Positions 1 through 10,037 of a DNA stretch of 64,000 nucleotides are shown piece after piece. A model generated the notes under the pieces. It was not told the DNA's origin. It made no database searches and worked only from the letters and a program-made list of their open reading frames with translations. This stretch comes from Bacillus shivajii (GTDB lineage: Bacteria; Bacillota; Bacilli; Bacillales; Salisediminibacteriaceae): positions 4,376,120 through 4,440,119 of the forward strand of contig NZ_CP084703.1 in NCBI RefSeq assembly GCF_020519665.1, written 5' to 3'. Within the stretch, counting starts at the first letter, position 1. The number at the start of each line of letters is the position of its first letter. The position numbers were made by a program, and so were the translations under genes.

Positions 1-737
1 TGCTTTACTTGCACCTTAATAATAGGTTTTTCGAATCCAAAGGCATCTTTATACGCCAATACATCAATACCACCATCAGGCCCCTTAGGACTTACTTGAA
101 CGTTGTAGTCCATTGCTTGTAAAAGTCCACCAACTAATTCTTGCATTTGCCAAGGATCTAATTTATCTACTTTATCTTGTACCATTACTAAAGCTTTATT
201 AACTAAGTCTTGTATTATTTCACTTTCTTCTACTTCATCTGTTTCTTCAGGTTCCACAAAAGGGTGTTCTAGTAACTGTTCAATCTCACTTCCCCAATCA
301 TCGACACGAAATACCGTTAACACTGAACCTAAACTGTTTTTAGCTGCTTGCGACAATGTATCTCTTTCAACTGTAATCTCTTCCCAATCTACTCTTATAT
401 TATTTGGGTAAGCCGGATCTCCAACAGATTCATTGAAAAAATGCCCTTCAGTAACGGTTCCTACTAGATATTCTCTGGTTTCTTTAAAATAGGTTATTAT
501 CTTATCTCCTTTTTTTATTTCTCTACTAAAACGCCACACTTGATTAACCCAACTGTTCCTAGACTTTGGTTTGCTTTCTGAATAAACCTCAGCAGCCTTT
601 TCAATCATTTCATCCTTAAGTTGAAATTGTTTTGGATCCCCTAACTTTGGCCATCCAATCGATGCAATTCCTTGCTCTTTCCATACTGGAATTAACTCGT
701 TGTCATCACCAGCTCGAATCATCCACCATCTCTTCAT
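1..737 (-). CDS. Mrr-like restriction endonuclease (3' end cut by window edge)
   Basis: About 245 codons are visible; the C-terminus lies off the left edge. The start is ATG at 737, preceded by a GGGGG ribosome site. The N-terminal ~110 residues (MKRWWMIRAGDDNELIPVWK onward, with IGWPKLGD and GDKIITYFKETREYLVG) resemble the PUA/EVE-like N-terminal module of Mrr-type 'restriction system' proteins. The visible C-terminal part has DPWQMQELVGGLLQAM, then GGIDVLAY and IIKVQVK, which fits the D-x(n)-QxK active site of a PD-(D/E)XK nuclease. Family knowledge: such proteins usually cut DNA carrying modified bases (type IV restriction). It starts 14 bp after the helicase stop on the same strand, so it is probably the next gene of the BREX operon. 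The specificity is unknown. Confidence 0.75.
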   Translation of the reverse strand, partial: MKRWWMIRAGDDNELIPVWKEQGIASIGWPKLGDPKQFQLKDEMIEKAAEVYSESKPKSRNSWVNQVWRFSREIKKGDKIITYFKETREYLVGTVTEGHFFNESVGDPAYPNNIRVDWEEITVERDTLSQAAKNSLGSVLTVFRVDDWGSEIEQLLEHPFVEPEETDEVEESEIIQDLVNKALVMVQDKVDKLDPWQMQELVGGLLQAMDYNVQVSPKGPDGGIDVLAYKDAFGFEKPIIKVQVK

Positions 738-751
738 TGTTTTATCCCCCT

Positions 752-3700
752 TTAAATAAACATTAACCCTTGCTCTAACCGATGTTCTGTAATTTCATTA
801 TTTATCATCTCATACACATACACACGGCTCTTTATTGGCTCATAATCTTCTTCTACTAATTGCTGTTTAAATAAATGTATATCATTCGTTACCACAATCA
901 AACGACTTTCACCATCTGCTTCTTCACTCATGAAATCAACTAAACCAAATGCTGGTTGTGTTCTGACGTTCATTCTGCCATGTTTCATTTCATAATCTTC
1001 AATCAAATTAAAATAGTCTTCAGGTACAACTCGACCATTATCCACACCATTTGGCTTAACTTTAAATTGGGCTATTCGTTTAACAGGCTTCAGTTGAATG
1101 GATCGCTCACGATCAATTTCACTTAAGCGGTCTTTACTTCGATCTTCCATTTCATCGATTTGTGCATACGTTTGATTGATTAAAGCGCTATTTTTACCTT
1201 CTACATTTTCTTCTTGGTATTTCTTCAAACGGTCTTGTAACGTTTCCATTTGATCTTCAAATGATTTTCTTAAGAAAACGCGTTTACGATTTGCATAGTC
1301 TTCACGCTTTCGTTGAATTGTTTTGAGTAGTTTTCTTGCATGTTTAATCACATGTCGTTTAATATCTTGTTCTTCATTTTCACAAGTGTTTGTGACATCT
1401 AGTGTTTGATTAAACAGTAGGTAAGGCGATATTTGAATAAATTCTCCATCTACACGTTTTCCTGTTAGCATTAGCTTTTGTTCAAGCTCTCGACCATTAC
1501 CGTCAACAACTGTCACTTGATTCAATTCCATTGTCATCGCTTCTAGAGTGGATGCTGTAACCTCATACAATGGTAAAACAGCTTGTTGCATTTCTTTTGA
1601 TGTTAGTTTCATGACCAAGCTAAATAACGCGTCGTCATTTTCAACCATTGATAATATTTCTGTTTCCTTCATTGATGTTAATGCAAACCGAATAGATTCA
1701 TCAAAATTGAACATTAATTTTTGGTCACGTGCAAAATCTCTGATTCGCTTAGGAAAACGGTCAATACGAACTGTAGATTGATCAGCAGACACACTCATTC
1801 TTGTTCTAGTATTTTTCAGTCCACCAACTACAAATTGCCCATAAAAACGATTCGGAATACTGTGAATGGATACCTCATCAAACGTTCGCTTAGCACCTGG
1901 CAAATCAAATTGATCATCTAATCGTTCATTTTGAGCGAGTTCCAGTAACCGTTTATGTTCTTCCGATAATGTCTTTTCCATATGTGCAATCACTTCATTT
2001 AAATCTTCTCGCCCTGTAATGGCTTGTTCCATGACTGAAGATAAATCCGCTTGACGATCTTCAAGAACTTCACCTACAAAATCATAGACTAAATCTTGTC
2101 CAAGGTCTTCTCGCATCTGTTCCATTTTGGTAAATAATCGAATGAGCACGTCACCTTCTCGTGTATTTGTAGCAACTAAATTAAAAACAAACACTTCATT
2201 CTTCTGACCAATACGGTGAATTCGTCCCATTCGTTGTTCTAAACGGTTCGGATTCCAAGGTATATCATAGTTTACCATTTGGTTACAGAATTGTAGGTTA
2301 ATCGATTCTCCACCTGCATCTGTCGCAATCATAATTTGAACGTCATGTCTAAACTTCTCGACTTCCTCTTGTCGCCTGTCCATCGAGAAGTCCCCAACGA
2401 TTTTCGCTACATCAGGGACATAGGCTTTCAATTTCTTCTCTAAATTGTTAAGGGTATCCTTGGATTCCGTAAATATTAAAATTTTCTCACCTTGAGCTAA
2501 CAAACTGTCAGCGCCAAATAACGTCTTTTCAAGTTCTAAAAACTTCCGCTCATTTTGGTTCTGTCTAATGACATTTGCCTTACGTATTAGTTGATCTAAC
2601 ATCTCAATCTCGACTTGTAATTCATCAAAATCAAGTTCTTCAAACTCGCCTTCAGCATAAGCTTCAAATAGTTCTTGTTCTTCAAGAGAGCTATCTTCAT
2701 AATCTTCATAGTCCAACATCATTTGTTGAACTTTCTGTCCTGTTTCTAATACTTTTTGTAGACGTTCCTTACGTCGTACTAGCGATAAATAGATCGCTTC
2801 TACTGATGAGCTTAATCGTCTTTGCAAGATCATCATAGCAAAAGCAACATTAGGTTTGTTATTTTGCTTTGCACGATTAAAGTAATGCCTGACATAGTCC
2901 GTGACGGCCTCATACAAATCAATCTCTGCATGACTTAAATTAAAACCCAACGTTTTAGTTGTTCGTTTTGGAAACAATGGTGTTCCATCAAAGTTCACCA
3001 TATTTTCTTTTAAACGGCGAACGACATAAGGATTACTTTTTTCGAATATTGCTTCTCCACGATTGAGTTGGGAAAATATATCATGATCAACCAAACTCAT
3101 TAAATGTCGGAAATTTTCTTTATCACCTTTATGGGGTGTTGCCGTTAAAAGAAGACAATGTTCTGTATGCCTCAATAGATTCTCACCCAATTGAAACATC
3201 TTAGTTCGTTTCACTTTTCGTTTCTTTTGCCCAACCGTATAAGCTGCCATCTTATGGGCTTCATCCACAATGACTAAATCAAAATGAGCATTCAAGATCA
3301 TATTCTTAATATCTTCACGAGACGCCCAATACATTGAGGCAATAGCCTGTTGGTGCATATCAAACGGATTGATTTCACCTGATGCTTTCATGTAATCACG
3401 AGTAATAATGACAAAGTCTTCGTCAAACTTCTCTTTTAACTCCGATTGCCACTGTTTTAACACGAGTGGTGGTACTAGTATTAATGTTTTTCGAATCATG
3501 TTACGTGCTTTTAATTCACGAATGAGCATACCCGACATAATCGTTTTACCAGCACCAGGGTCGTCTGCTAACAGATAACGTACTTGAGGCGCTTGTAACA
3601 TCTTGCTATATACCGCTTCAATTTGGTGAGGCAGTGGAATTAAGTTCTTATTTCCTCGAACACGAGAGTGAGAATATTCTTTTTCTGTTCTTAACACATG

Positions 3701-3931
3701 GTACTGAAGATAATGTTGAAAGCGATCCTTTAATTGATCGGGCGCTTCATCTTCAGAATAATGCTCAACTTCTTGTAGTTGGTATTTCTCTAAGTAATTC
3801 TCAAAGTATTGATTCGACTCTCGCCCAACAGCTTCGACTAAATATAAACCGTCATCAATACTTTCAACATGTTTGACTTGAACGGGTTCTGGCCAAAACG
3901 AAGCTCCAACAATTTCACCTTTTTTAAGCAC
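752..3931 (-). CDS. SNF2/RapA-type helicase of the BREX operon (BrxHII- or DrmD-like)
   Basis: This is a 1059-residue superfamily 2 helicase. Visible motifs are Walker A DDPGAGKT (about 123-130), DEAH (223-226), TATP (263-266) and motif VI QRMGRIHRIGQK (about 563-574), so both RecA-like lobes are complete. The C-terminal ~450 residues are charged and rich in predicted coiled coil (about 860-960). It lies 26 bp after pglZ in the same direction. COG0553-type helicases are called BrxHII in some BREX types and DrmD in DISARM. The neighbours here are BREX genes and there is no drmA/B/C, so BrxHII-like is the better label. It probably translocates on DNA as part of the defence complex, but its exact role is not known. 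A helicase after pglZ is not part of the classical six-gene type 1 set. Confidence 0.8.
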   Translation of the reverse strand: MLKKGEIVGASFWPEPVQVKHVESIDDGLYLVEAVGRESNQYFENYLEKYQLQEVEHYSEDEAPDQLKDRFQHYLQYHVLRTEKEYSHSRVRGNKNLIPLPHQIEAVYSKMLQAPQVRYLLADDPGAGKTIMSGMLIRELKARNMIRKTLILVPPLVLKQWQSELKEKFDEDFVIITRDYMKASGEINPFDMHQQAIASMYWASREDIKNMILNAHFDLVIVDEAHKMAAYTVGQKKRKVKRTKMFQLGENLLRHTEHCLLLTATPHKGDKENFRHLMSLVDHDIFSQLNRGEAIFEKSNPYVVRRLKENMVNFDGTPLFPKRTTKTLGFNLSHAEIDLYEAVTDYVRHYFNRAKQNNKPNVAFAMMILQRRLSSSVEAIYLSLVRRKERLQKVLETGQKVQQMMLDYEDYEDSSLEEQELFEAYAEGEFEELDFDELQVEIEMLDQLIRKANVIRQNQNERKFLELEKTLFGADSLLAQGEKILIFTESKDTLNNLEKKLKAYVPDVAKIVGDFSMDRRQEEVEKFRHDVQIMIATDAGGESINLQFCNQMVNYDIPWNPNRLEQRMGRIHRIGQKNEVFVFNLVATNTREGDVLIRLFTKMEQMREDLGQDLVYDFVGEVLEDRQADLSSVMEQAITGREDLNEVIAHMEKTLSEEHKRLLELAQNERLDDQFDLPGAKRTFDEVSIHSIPNRFYGQFVVGGLKNTRTRMSVSADQSTVRIDRFPKRIRDFARDQKLMFNFDESIRFALTSMKETEILSMVENDDALFSLVMKLTSKEMQQAVLPLYEVTASTLEAMTMELNQVTVVDGNGRELEQKLMLTGKRVDGEFIQISPYLLFNQTLDVTNTCENEEQDIKRHVIKHARKLLKTIQRKREDYANRKRVFLRKSFEDQMETLQDRLKKYQEENVEGKNSALINQTYAQIDEMEDRSKDRLSEIDRERSIQLKPVKRIAQFKVKPNGVDNGRVVPEDYFNLIEDYEMKHGRMNVRTQPAFGLVDFMSEEADGESRLIVVTNDIHLFKQQLVEEDYEPIKSRVYVYEMINNEITEHRLEQGLMFI

Positions 3932-3957
3932 GTTAACACCTTCTTTTCCTTCTCAAC

Positions 3958-6462
3958 TTAATACAATGCTTCATATAAGCGTAAAACAAATTCCTCTTCT
4001 AAGTATGGTTCATTACCTTTTTTCGTCACTGTTTCGATTATCAGCTTGCATGTTTCACCGATTTTATAATGTTTTTCAACTAGATTGAAATCTACTTGTC
4101 TGTTGCGCTCCCGGTTCTCACCTTTTAGATCAAACACAAGCTCCACCTCATTCGAAATTCGTTCGTTACCTTGATAAAAAGCTGTACGAACTTTTCGAGA
4201 TGTATATTCATCTGAGATACTTTGCTCTTGATAAAAAGAAATTGGAACTCGGTAGTTGGTTATCACCTTATTAATCATTGCAACAGCAATACCTACAGGT
4301 TGAGCTTTGTCTATACGACGATACTCAATTAATGGAACCACCGCTTCTTGTGGCAACGCTCCACCATGAATAAACTGGAGGCCTCCACCTGTTTTGAATC
4401 TGTTAAGACTTTTCGCAAGTACAACTTCGGCATTTTTTAGTGGGCTTTGGCGTTCTGTTAACTTTATCGATCCCTCTGGGCCAGACAATTGGTGTCCAAC
4501 CGCAAAACGACGACTGCCATCTATCACTTGACCATCAACAGCTGGAATCTTTCCATGCTCTTCAATTTGTTTAAATTGAAATAAGAATCCATGATCTGCT
4601 GTTATAAAGATCCGTTTCGCTTGGAGACGGGATAATCGATCAACTGCATAATGTAAATCCTTAATGGTATTTTGAACAGCTTCATACGTTTCATGTTCCG
4701 TTTTATTTGAGTCGCCATGTGCATCAATTCGATCATGATATAAATAAACCAACCGTTTTCCTCTTAATAACTGCTCCGCTTCACTTGATTTCATATTTAA
4801 TAGATCTTTTAATTTTAAAGCTTCTGTCTGTGGTTCAATCGTTTTCAATGTCTTAAGACGATTATCCATTCCTTTCGTTGATTTTCCATCAGCATAAACC
4901 ACACCCTTCTCATCGACTTCGAGTTCACGATGAGGTAATAACGATGCCATGCCTAATTGCGTATAAGTGGGAAAACTCGCTGCCATCGGTACTATATTTG
5001 ATGTCCCATTCTCACGCTCCGTTAAATGTTCATGAAGCTCATAACCCGCTTCAAATCGCAATGCATCTGAGATAATCACAAAGACTCTTGTATTTTCCTT
5101 TTCTAGGATTGGACGGATCTTTTTCTCAAAAAACGTACGTTGTGGCATCAATTTCGATACGTAACCATCTTCTAACTTGAAATTCATTTCTTCAGCAATT
5201 CGTCGTAAATACTCATTTTCATACCAGTTTGTTAAGCGACTCGCAATTTCTTCAAGCCTGTCTTTCGTATCAAGATGAGTAAAATGATACATAAAATGAC
5301 GATAGGCTTGATCAACTTCAAACATATGTTTAGCATAGCTCTCGTAATAATCCGTTTCTTGATACAGTCGATTAACAACAGCTTTTAATTTCTCCATTCG
5401 AACAGCTTCGTATAATGTTTCATATAAGGCTTTCAGTTTACCTTTTGACCCCCAGTGTGTCCTTGAGCGCTGATCAATCAACGCTAAACGTTCATCAACA
5501 TTAATGGTTTGGTGATAGAGTTCATCAATACACTTCTCTATCATAAGGGTATCAACCACAGGGAATGTTTCAACCGAGGAATAGTTCTCAATATCTTGAT
5601 TAACTAACTGATCCCTTACATGATAATGCTTTTCCCATTCTTTAATTTGTTCCTCTAGCACAATACGATCACCATGTTGTAGCCATTCTTCAACAAATAA
5701 CGCACAAACATTAGGAGAAGAGGATACATATTGTTTGTCCCATTCTTCTATCGAAAAATTGACACTTCGTTTAAAGTGTTGATAGATTAATACGTTTAAT
5801 AGCTCAAACAAAGGTTCTTCAGCACGCTCTAATGTTATACCAAAATACCGGCCAATGATTTCAAAAGTACGTTCTAAAGAAAAGTTACGCTTAATCTGTT
5901 TCAAGAAGTCATTGTCTTCCATATGCAAACCATTCATAAGTAATTGGCGAGCAATCACTCTTATATCAGGTACAGGTGCCTTGACTAATACAGCCAATAT
6001 ACTTAGTTCAAACTGGTAATCATCAGCTTCTTCAGGCAATACTTTACCCAGCTTTATTTTACGCTCTTGACTACCGAAAAATAATGGATATTGTTCCATC
6101 ATTGGACGTAACACATGGTCTGACACTTGTAAGTCTTCAGATAATATAGCTGTTTCATCTGCTTTAAATTCCGTACTGTAAGATAAAATATCCAACAACA
6201 TATTATCTTTGTCGTTTGGTCTCGGTGCATCAGAATATATTAGAAATGAATCTATTGTACGCTCAAGTTCTATTTCCACTTTTAACTGAAAAAAGTTCCG
6301 GTCAGTCAAATGTCTAACCTCAATATCATCGAACTGTTCTTTTAGTTCATCTAGACTGACTTGATTCTGTGGATCATACCAAAAAATAATCGCTCGTTCT
6401 TTGTTAGCCATTTCTTGTTGTATTTTATCCTGTAACTTTTCAATCACATTCACGGCTTTCAC
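3958..6462 (-). CDS. pglZ: BREX phosphatase-like protein PglZ
   Basis: This 834-residue protein carries the PglZ alkaline-phosphatase-superfamily core: VFVIISDALRFEAG around residue 459 supplies a metal-binding Asp, and ITADHGFLFQ around 619 supplies the Asp-His pair. The length and N-terminus fit the type A PglZ of BREX-1 loci. PglZ is required for BREX defence and host methylation, but its biochemical reaction in the complex is not settled. It sits 41 bp after pglX and 26 bp before the helicase, all on the minus strand, so it is part of one operon. Confidence 0.93.
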   Translation of the reverse strand: MKAVNVIEKLQDKIQQEMANKERAIIFWYDPQNQVSLDELKEQFDDIEVRHLTDRNFFQLKVEIELERTIDSFLIYSDAPRPNDKDNMLLDILSYSTEFKADETAILSEDLQVSDHVLRPMMEQYPLFFGSQERKIKLGKVLPEEADDYQFELSILAVLVKAPVPDIRVIARQLLMNGLHMEDNDFLKQIKRNFSLERTFEIIGRYFGITLERAEEPLFELLNVLIYQHFKRSVNFSIEEWDKQYVSSSPNVCALFVEEWLQHGDRIVLEEQIKEWEKHYHVRDQLVNQDIENYSSVETFPVVDTLMIEKCIDELYHQTINVDERLALIDQRSRTHWGSKGKLKALYETLYEAVRMEKLKAVVNRLYQETDYYESYAKHMFEVDQAYRHFMYHFTHLDTKDRLEEIASRLTNWYENEYLRRIAEEMNFKLEDGYVSKLMPQRTFFEKKIRPILEKENTRVFVIISDALRFEAGYELHEHLTERENGTSNIVPMAASFPTYTQLGMASLLPHRELEVDEKGVVYADGKSTKGMDNRLKTLKTIEPQTEALKLKDLLNMKSSEAEQLLRGKRLVYLYHDRIDAHGDSNKTEHETYEAVQNTIKDLHYAVDRLSRLQAKRIFITADHGFLFQFKQIEEHGKIPAVDGQVIDGSRRFAVGHQLSGPEGSIKLTERQSPLKNAEVVLAKSLNRFKTGGGLQFIHGGALPQEAVVPLIEYRRIDKAQPVGIAVAMINKVITNYRVPISFYQEQSISDEYTSRKVRTAFYQGNERISNEVELVFDLKGENRERNRQVDFNLVEKHYKIGETCKLIIETVTKKGNEPYLEEEFVLRLYEALY

Positions 6463-6503
6463 CTCATTATGTAAAGAGAAAGAGGGAGATCCCCTCTTTC
6501 TTG

Positions 6504-9500
6504 TTATTTAATCTTAGCTAGAACTTTATCAAATTTGGCATAATTGACTTTGACACCATCATCTAAGTCAATGTCAATTTGTTCATTGGCATATGTCGCT
6601 AAATGCTTATCAAATTCTTGAAGTTCATCTAATTTCTTTTGATAATCTGTTTTCGATTTTTCCAAATTACGTCTATCCGTTGCTGACAAACTGGGATTAG
6701 CTAAACGTGTATCAATCATACTAATTTCGTTTTGATACTTCGATTGAATCTCTTGTAAATGTTCAAAACGAATCGTTGCCATCGTATCTGGTTGATAACG
6801 GTGCATATAAATAAGTGTACGTAACCCTTTTTGTTTCCCGGAATCAACAAACCAATAGATTGGTCGTTTCTGGTACGTTTTACAATGATCCTTGAAGAAT
6901 TCATCTAAGAAATAACGACGCAAACGTTCTTCAGGTGTCTCATTTTTTTTCTTTTTTAACGATTCAGCTAACCATTGCATATTTTCACCAACAGTATCTG
7001 AGCTATATACTACTGATAAAAATTCTCTTAACCGGACAATAATATCATTCTCAAAGTAGTGGTCATCAGTTAGTTGAATGAGACCATCTGGATTCGGCTT
7101 GAATGTTTCATACTTCGATTCTTCAAACTCTCCACCAGCATAAGCGAGACCTTCAACATCTAATGAATAGCGCCCCATTACACAACCTATGAAATAAGAC
7201 AAAAATGAACCAACAATTTCATTTTCATTGTATTTATTAGGTATATCCAAGCTATCCTTGCTGTCCAAGTTCACCCCATATAAATTAAGAAATTCCAAGT
7301 TTATATCACTTTCAATGTCATTAATCAGAAATGCTCTTTCTTCAATGTTTTTTTTATTGTTTTCACTAGCATCTTCTAATAACTTAAAATCTTTATTGAT
7401 TAGCGAATGACTAGTAAAATCCCATGAAGTTTCAAACTCATCCCATTCTTTTTTGGACAGTTTAATCATTTCTTTGGTTTTCTCTACAATCCAAGAAAAT
7501 TTTTCTGACTCCAAGATAGGTATTCTTTCAAGATCATTAATCTGTTTGTTCAGTGTTGGATTTATTATCTTTAAATATTGAGCTATTACAGGAGAATTTA
7601 ATAGTGCTAATAAATATTCAACCTTATAATTATTATTTTTAATAAAGATTCCCTGAACTGCATCATCAAACATCTCATTTCCTGTCATTATACGACAGCT
7701 TGAACCTGCAGAAGTTATTTTTGAAAATACAATTCCTTTTTTAAACATATAACCTAAGTTTTGTGGTCTAGATTTCAGATTACCATTTGAATCTTTATAG
7801 TTCTTAATCTCGCATCCATCATTATGCCAATTTATTACTTTTTCAAGGTTTCCATACCATTTTCTAAAGCCCCCGCCTTTATGGCAAGGATACCATTTTT
7901 TGTCTAATTCTGACGTACCTCTTAGTTTTGAATTTGTAATAGGTACCTCAAACCAATATTTAATAAATTTATCAGTATTACCTGTTGCTAACCCCTTACG
8001 AATTTCTGCAATTTCCTTTAACAATGGCGCATTTTTAAATATATTATAATGATTTTGTGTTGCCCAATAAGCAATTGGCATACCTGGAATAGATGAAAAT
8101 TGCCCATTATTTGTTTGATACCTGTATCCTAAATCAGGTGAATTAGCTGCTTCTTTAACATATTGGGCTTGATCACCTTTCAGTTCTGTTAATCGAACAA
8201 ACTCACCAGTAAGATAATCTAATTGCTTGTGTATGACAAAAGTACAAATGGGTACTGTTGCTTCTTCAAAAGCTGAATACTCTAATTGAATCAAACTAGA
8301 TAAATTGCCAATACCGATTAAATCTTTACGTAATTGTTCATGTGTTGATATAAACATCCAAGTATATGGTGTCATTAATGCTGAAAACCCATTTTCTTTA
8401 GCCATGAGTAAAGTCTTATAAATAAAAGCAGAATATAAATCAGTTTTGTAATTTTTATATTCTTTATTCATAAATTTCTTTAACAATGGATTATATTTAT
8501 TGTGGTAGGGTGGATTAGTCACAACCACATCATATTTTTGATACAACAATAGCGTTTGTTCTAACAAAGGTAAAAGTTTGTCATTTATTTCTTTTAAGTA
8601 TGATTCTTCAATTAAATTTTCTTTTTGATTATCTAAGTTATATATACGGTTAATCCATTTTTCATAAGGTATATCAATTGGATTTATTAATGAACCAAAT
8701 TGTTTTCCTTTTTCATATTGACTTAACAATTCATATGCTAAAGACTTTTCAGCTTCATTTTCAGCAAAATGATTAATAGCTTCTTCAGATAGCGACTGAT
8801 CAGCATCAACAATTTCATACACATTCAGTTTTGGACTTATCCCTTTTCGACTTAATCTTGAAATGAAGCGTGGTTGTTTTTCAGCTGCTTTCATTAATAA
8901 CGCAAAATTTGCAATTTGTTGCGCACGTTTATCAATGTCTAAACCGTACAAGTTATTTTCTAAAATTAACTGTGGAATTTCTCTAGTTGGATATCCAGCT
9001 TCTTCATACATGTCATATAACATATCAAAGGCGTAAAGTAAGATATGGCCTGATCCACATGCTGGATCCATGATTTTAAGTTCTTCTAGTGAATCAAATT
9101 CTGGATATAAATGATGATTTTCTTCGTGTTTTAAATAATACTCCCAATGTTGTGCCAGTTGATTATTCTCATATTTTTCATCGTATAATTTGCCTAATGA
9201 ATTCTGCACCATATACTGCACGATCCATTTAGGTGTGAATAATTGCGTAACAACAGGCAGATCTTCTTTTTTAACAGCATTGTTGCGAAGACCTCCAACC
9301 TGCTCCTTTTTCTCAGACATGTAGTATTGGTAAAGCCACCCTAGAACTTCTACATTATCTTTTTTGGAACCCTCTTCTTGTATTTGATAAAAGTTTTCAT
9401 CAGACAAGTCATTTACTATTTTACGTATGATGGATTCCTGATCTAATAAGTAATCAGGTAACAATAATTCGGTATAATCTTCTATTTTTTCAAATAGGAA

Positions 9501-9989
9501 AGGTAACAATTGATTTAACGCATTACATTGTGCAATAAACAAATTACGGTAAGCTAGTTCATTATTACCTTTTTGTAGCCATTCATTTGTTTGTTGACGA
9601 TCCACATCTAAGTTCATCGTTTCATATTGAAGTAGAATATCAGGTTCATTTTTGCCTGTACTACTTGATAATACATTCACTCTATCAGGTAAATAATTAT
9701 TTACTTCCATGTAACGAATTGCGATGATTCGGTTGAACCAAGTGTAAGCTACCTCTTCAATAAGCTGATTATATCTCACTGTGTTCAAACGTTTTTGTAA
9801 TGTATGAACAGCCTGTTTCATCTCTATTGGGAAGGACTTACCATTAACAATTAATTGCCCATAGTTTTCTTCAATACTTAGTTCTTGATTATCATCTGTA
9901 ATTCCAAATTGTCCTGCTTTTAATGACACTTTTTCAATTAAGTCACGTCTAGCTTCTACAGCAAATTTCTTTAGTTCGGCCTTATTCAT
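6504..9989 (-). CDS. pglX: BREX adenine-specific DNA methyltransferase PglX
   Basis: This 1161-residue class I N6-adenine methyltransferase has the SAM-binding motif DPACGSGHILLYAFD near residue 306 and the catalytic NPPY motif (VVVTNPPYHNKY) near 490. The middle section (about 550-900) looks like the target-recognition part. The C-terminus has ETPEERLRRYFLDEFFKDHC and RPIYWFVDSGKQKG, typical of BREX-1 PglX. The family methylates a non-palindromic 5-6 bp site on one strand to mark host DNA and to support phage exclusion. The target site cannot be read from sequence. No frameshift or homopolymer-driven phase-variation tract was seen in this copy. Confidence 0.95.
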   Translation of the reverse strand: MNKAELKKFAVEARRDLIEKVSLKAGQFGITDDNQELSIEENYGQLIVNGKSFPIEMKQAVHTLQKRLNTVRYNQLIEEVAYTWFNRIIAIRYMEVNNYLPDRVNVLSSSTGKNEPDILLQYETMNLDVDRQQTNEWLQKGNNELAYRNLFIAQCNALNQLLPFLFEKIEDYTELLLPDYLLDQESIIRKIVNDLSDENFYQIQEEGSKKDNVEVLGWLYQYYMSEKKEQVGGLRNNAVKKEDLPVVTQLFTPKWIVQYMVQNSLGKLYDEKYENNQLAQHWEYYLKHEENHHLYPEFDSLEELKIMDPACGSGHILLYAFDMLYDMYEEAGYPTREIPQLILENNLYGLDIDKRAQQIANFALLMKAAEKQPRFISRLSRKGISPKLNVYEIVDADQSLSEEAINHFAENEAEKSLAYELLSQYEKGKQFGSLINPIDIPYEKWINRIYNLDNQKENLIEESYLKEINDKLLPLLEQTLLLYQKYDVVVTNPPYHNKYNPLLKKFMNKEYKNYKTDLYSAFIYKTLLMAKENGFSALMTPYTWMFISTHEQLRKDLIGIGNLSSLIQLEYSAFEEATVPICTFVIHKQLDYLTGEFVRLTELKGDQAQYVKEAANSPDLGYRYQTNNGQFSSIPGMPIAYWATQNHYNIFKNAPLLKEIAEIRKGLATGNTDKFIKYWFEVPITNSKLRGTSELDKKWYPCHKGGGFRKWYGNLEKVINWHNDGCEIKNYKDSNGNLKSRPQNLGYMFKKGIVFSKITSAGSSCRIMTGNEMFDDAVQGIFIKNNNYKVEYLLALLNSPVIAQYLKIINPTLNKQINDLERIPILESEKFSWIVEKTKEMIKLSKKEWDEFETSWDFTSHSLINKDFKLLEDASENNKKNIEERAFLINDIESDINLEFLNLYGVNLDSKDSLDIPNKYNENEIVGSFLSYFIGCVMGRYSLDVEGLAYAGGEFEESKYETFKPNPDGLIQLTDDHYFENDIIVRLREFLSVVYSSDTVGENMQWLAESLKKKKNETPEERLRRYFLDEFFKDHCKTYQKRPIYWFVDSGKQKGLRTLIYMHRYQPDTMATIRFEHLQEIQSKYQNEISMIDTRLANPSLSATDRRNLEKSKTDYQKKLDELQEFDKHLATYANEQIDIDLDDGVKVNYAKFDKVLAKIK

Positions 9990-10037
9990 TGTTTCACTCC
10001 TATTTTGTAGAGGAGCATATTGTTCAGCTGCCCCATG

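Noticed and set aside
752..9989. Calling the defence locus DISARM because of the DrmD-like helicase and methylase
   Set aside because: PglZ, BrxC, BrxB and BrxA are all present and no DrmA, DrmB or DrmC is seen.
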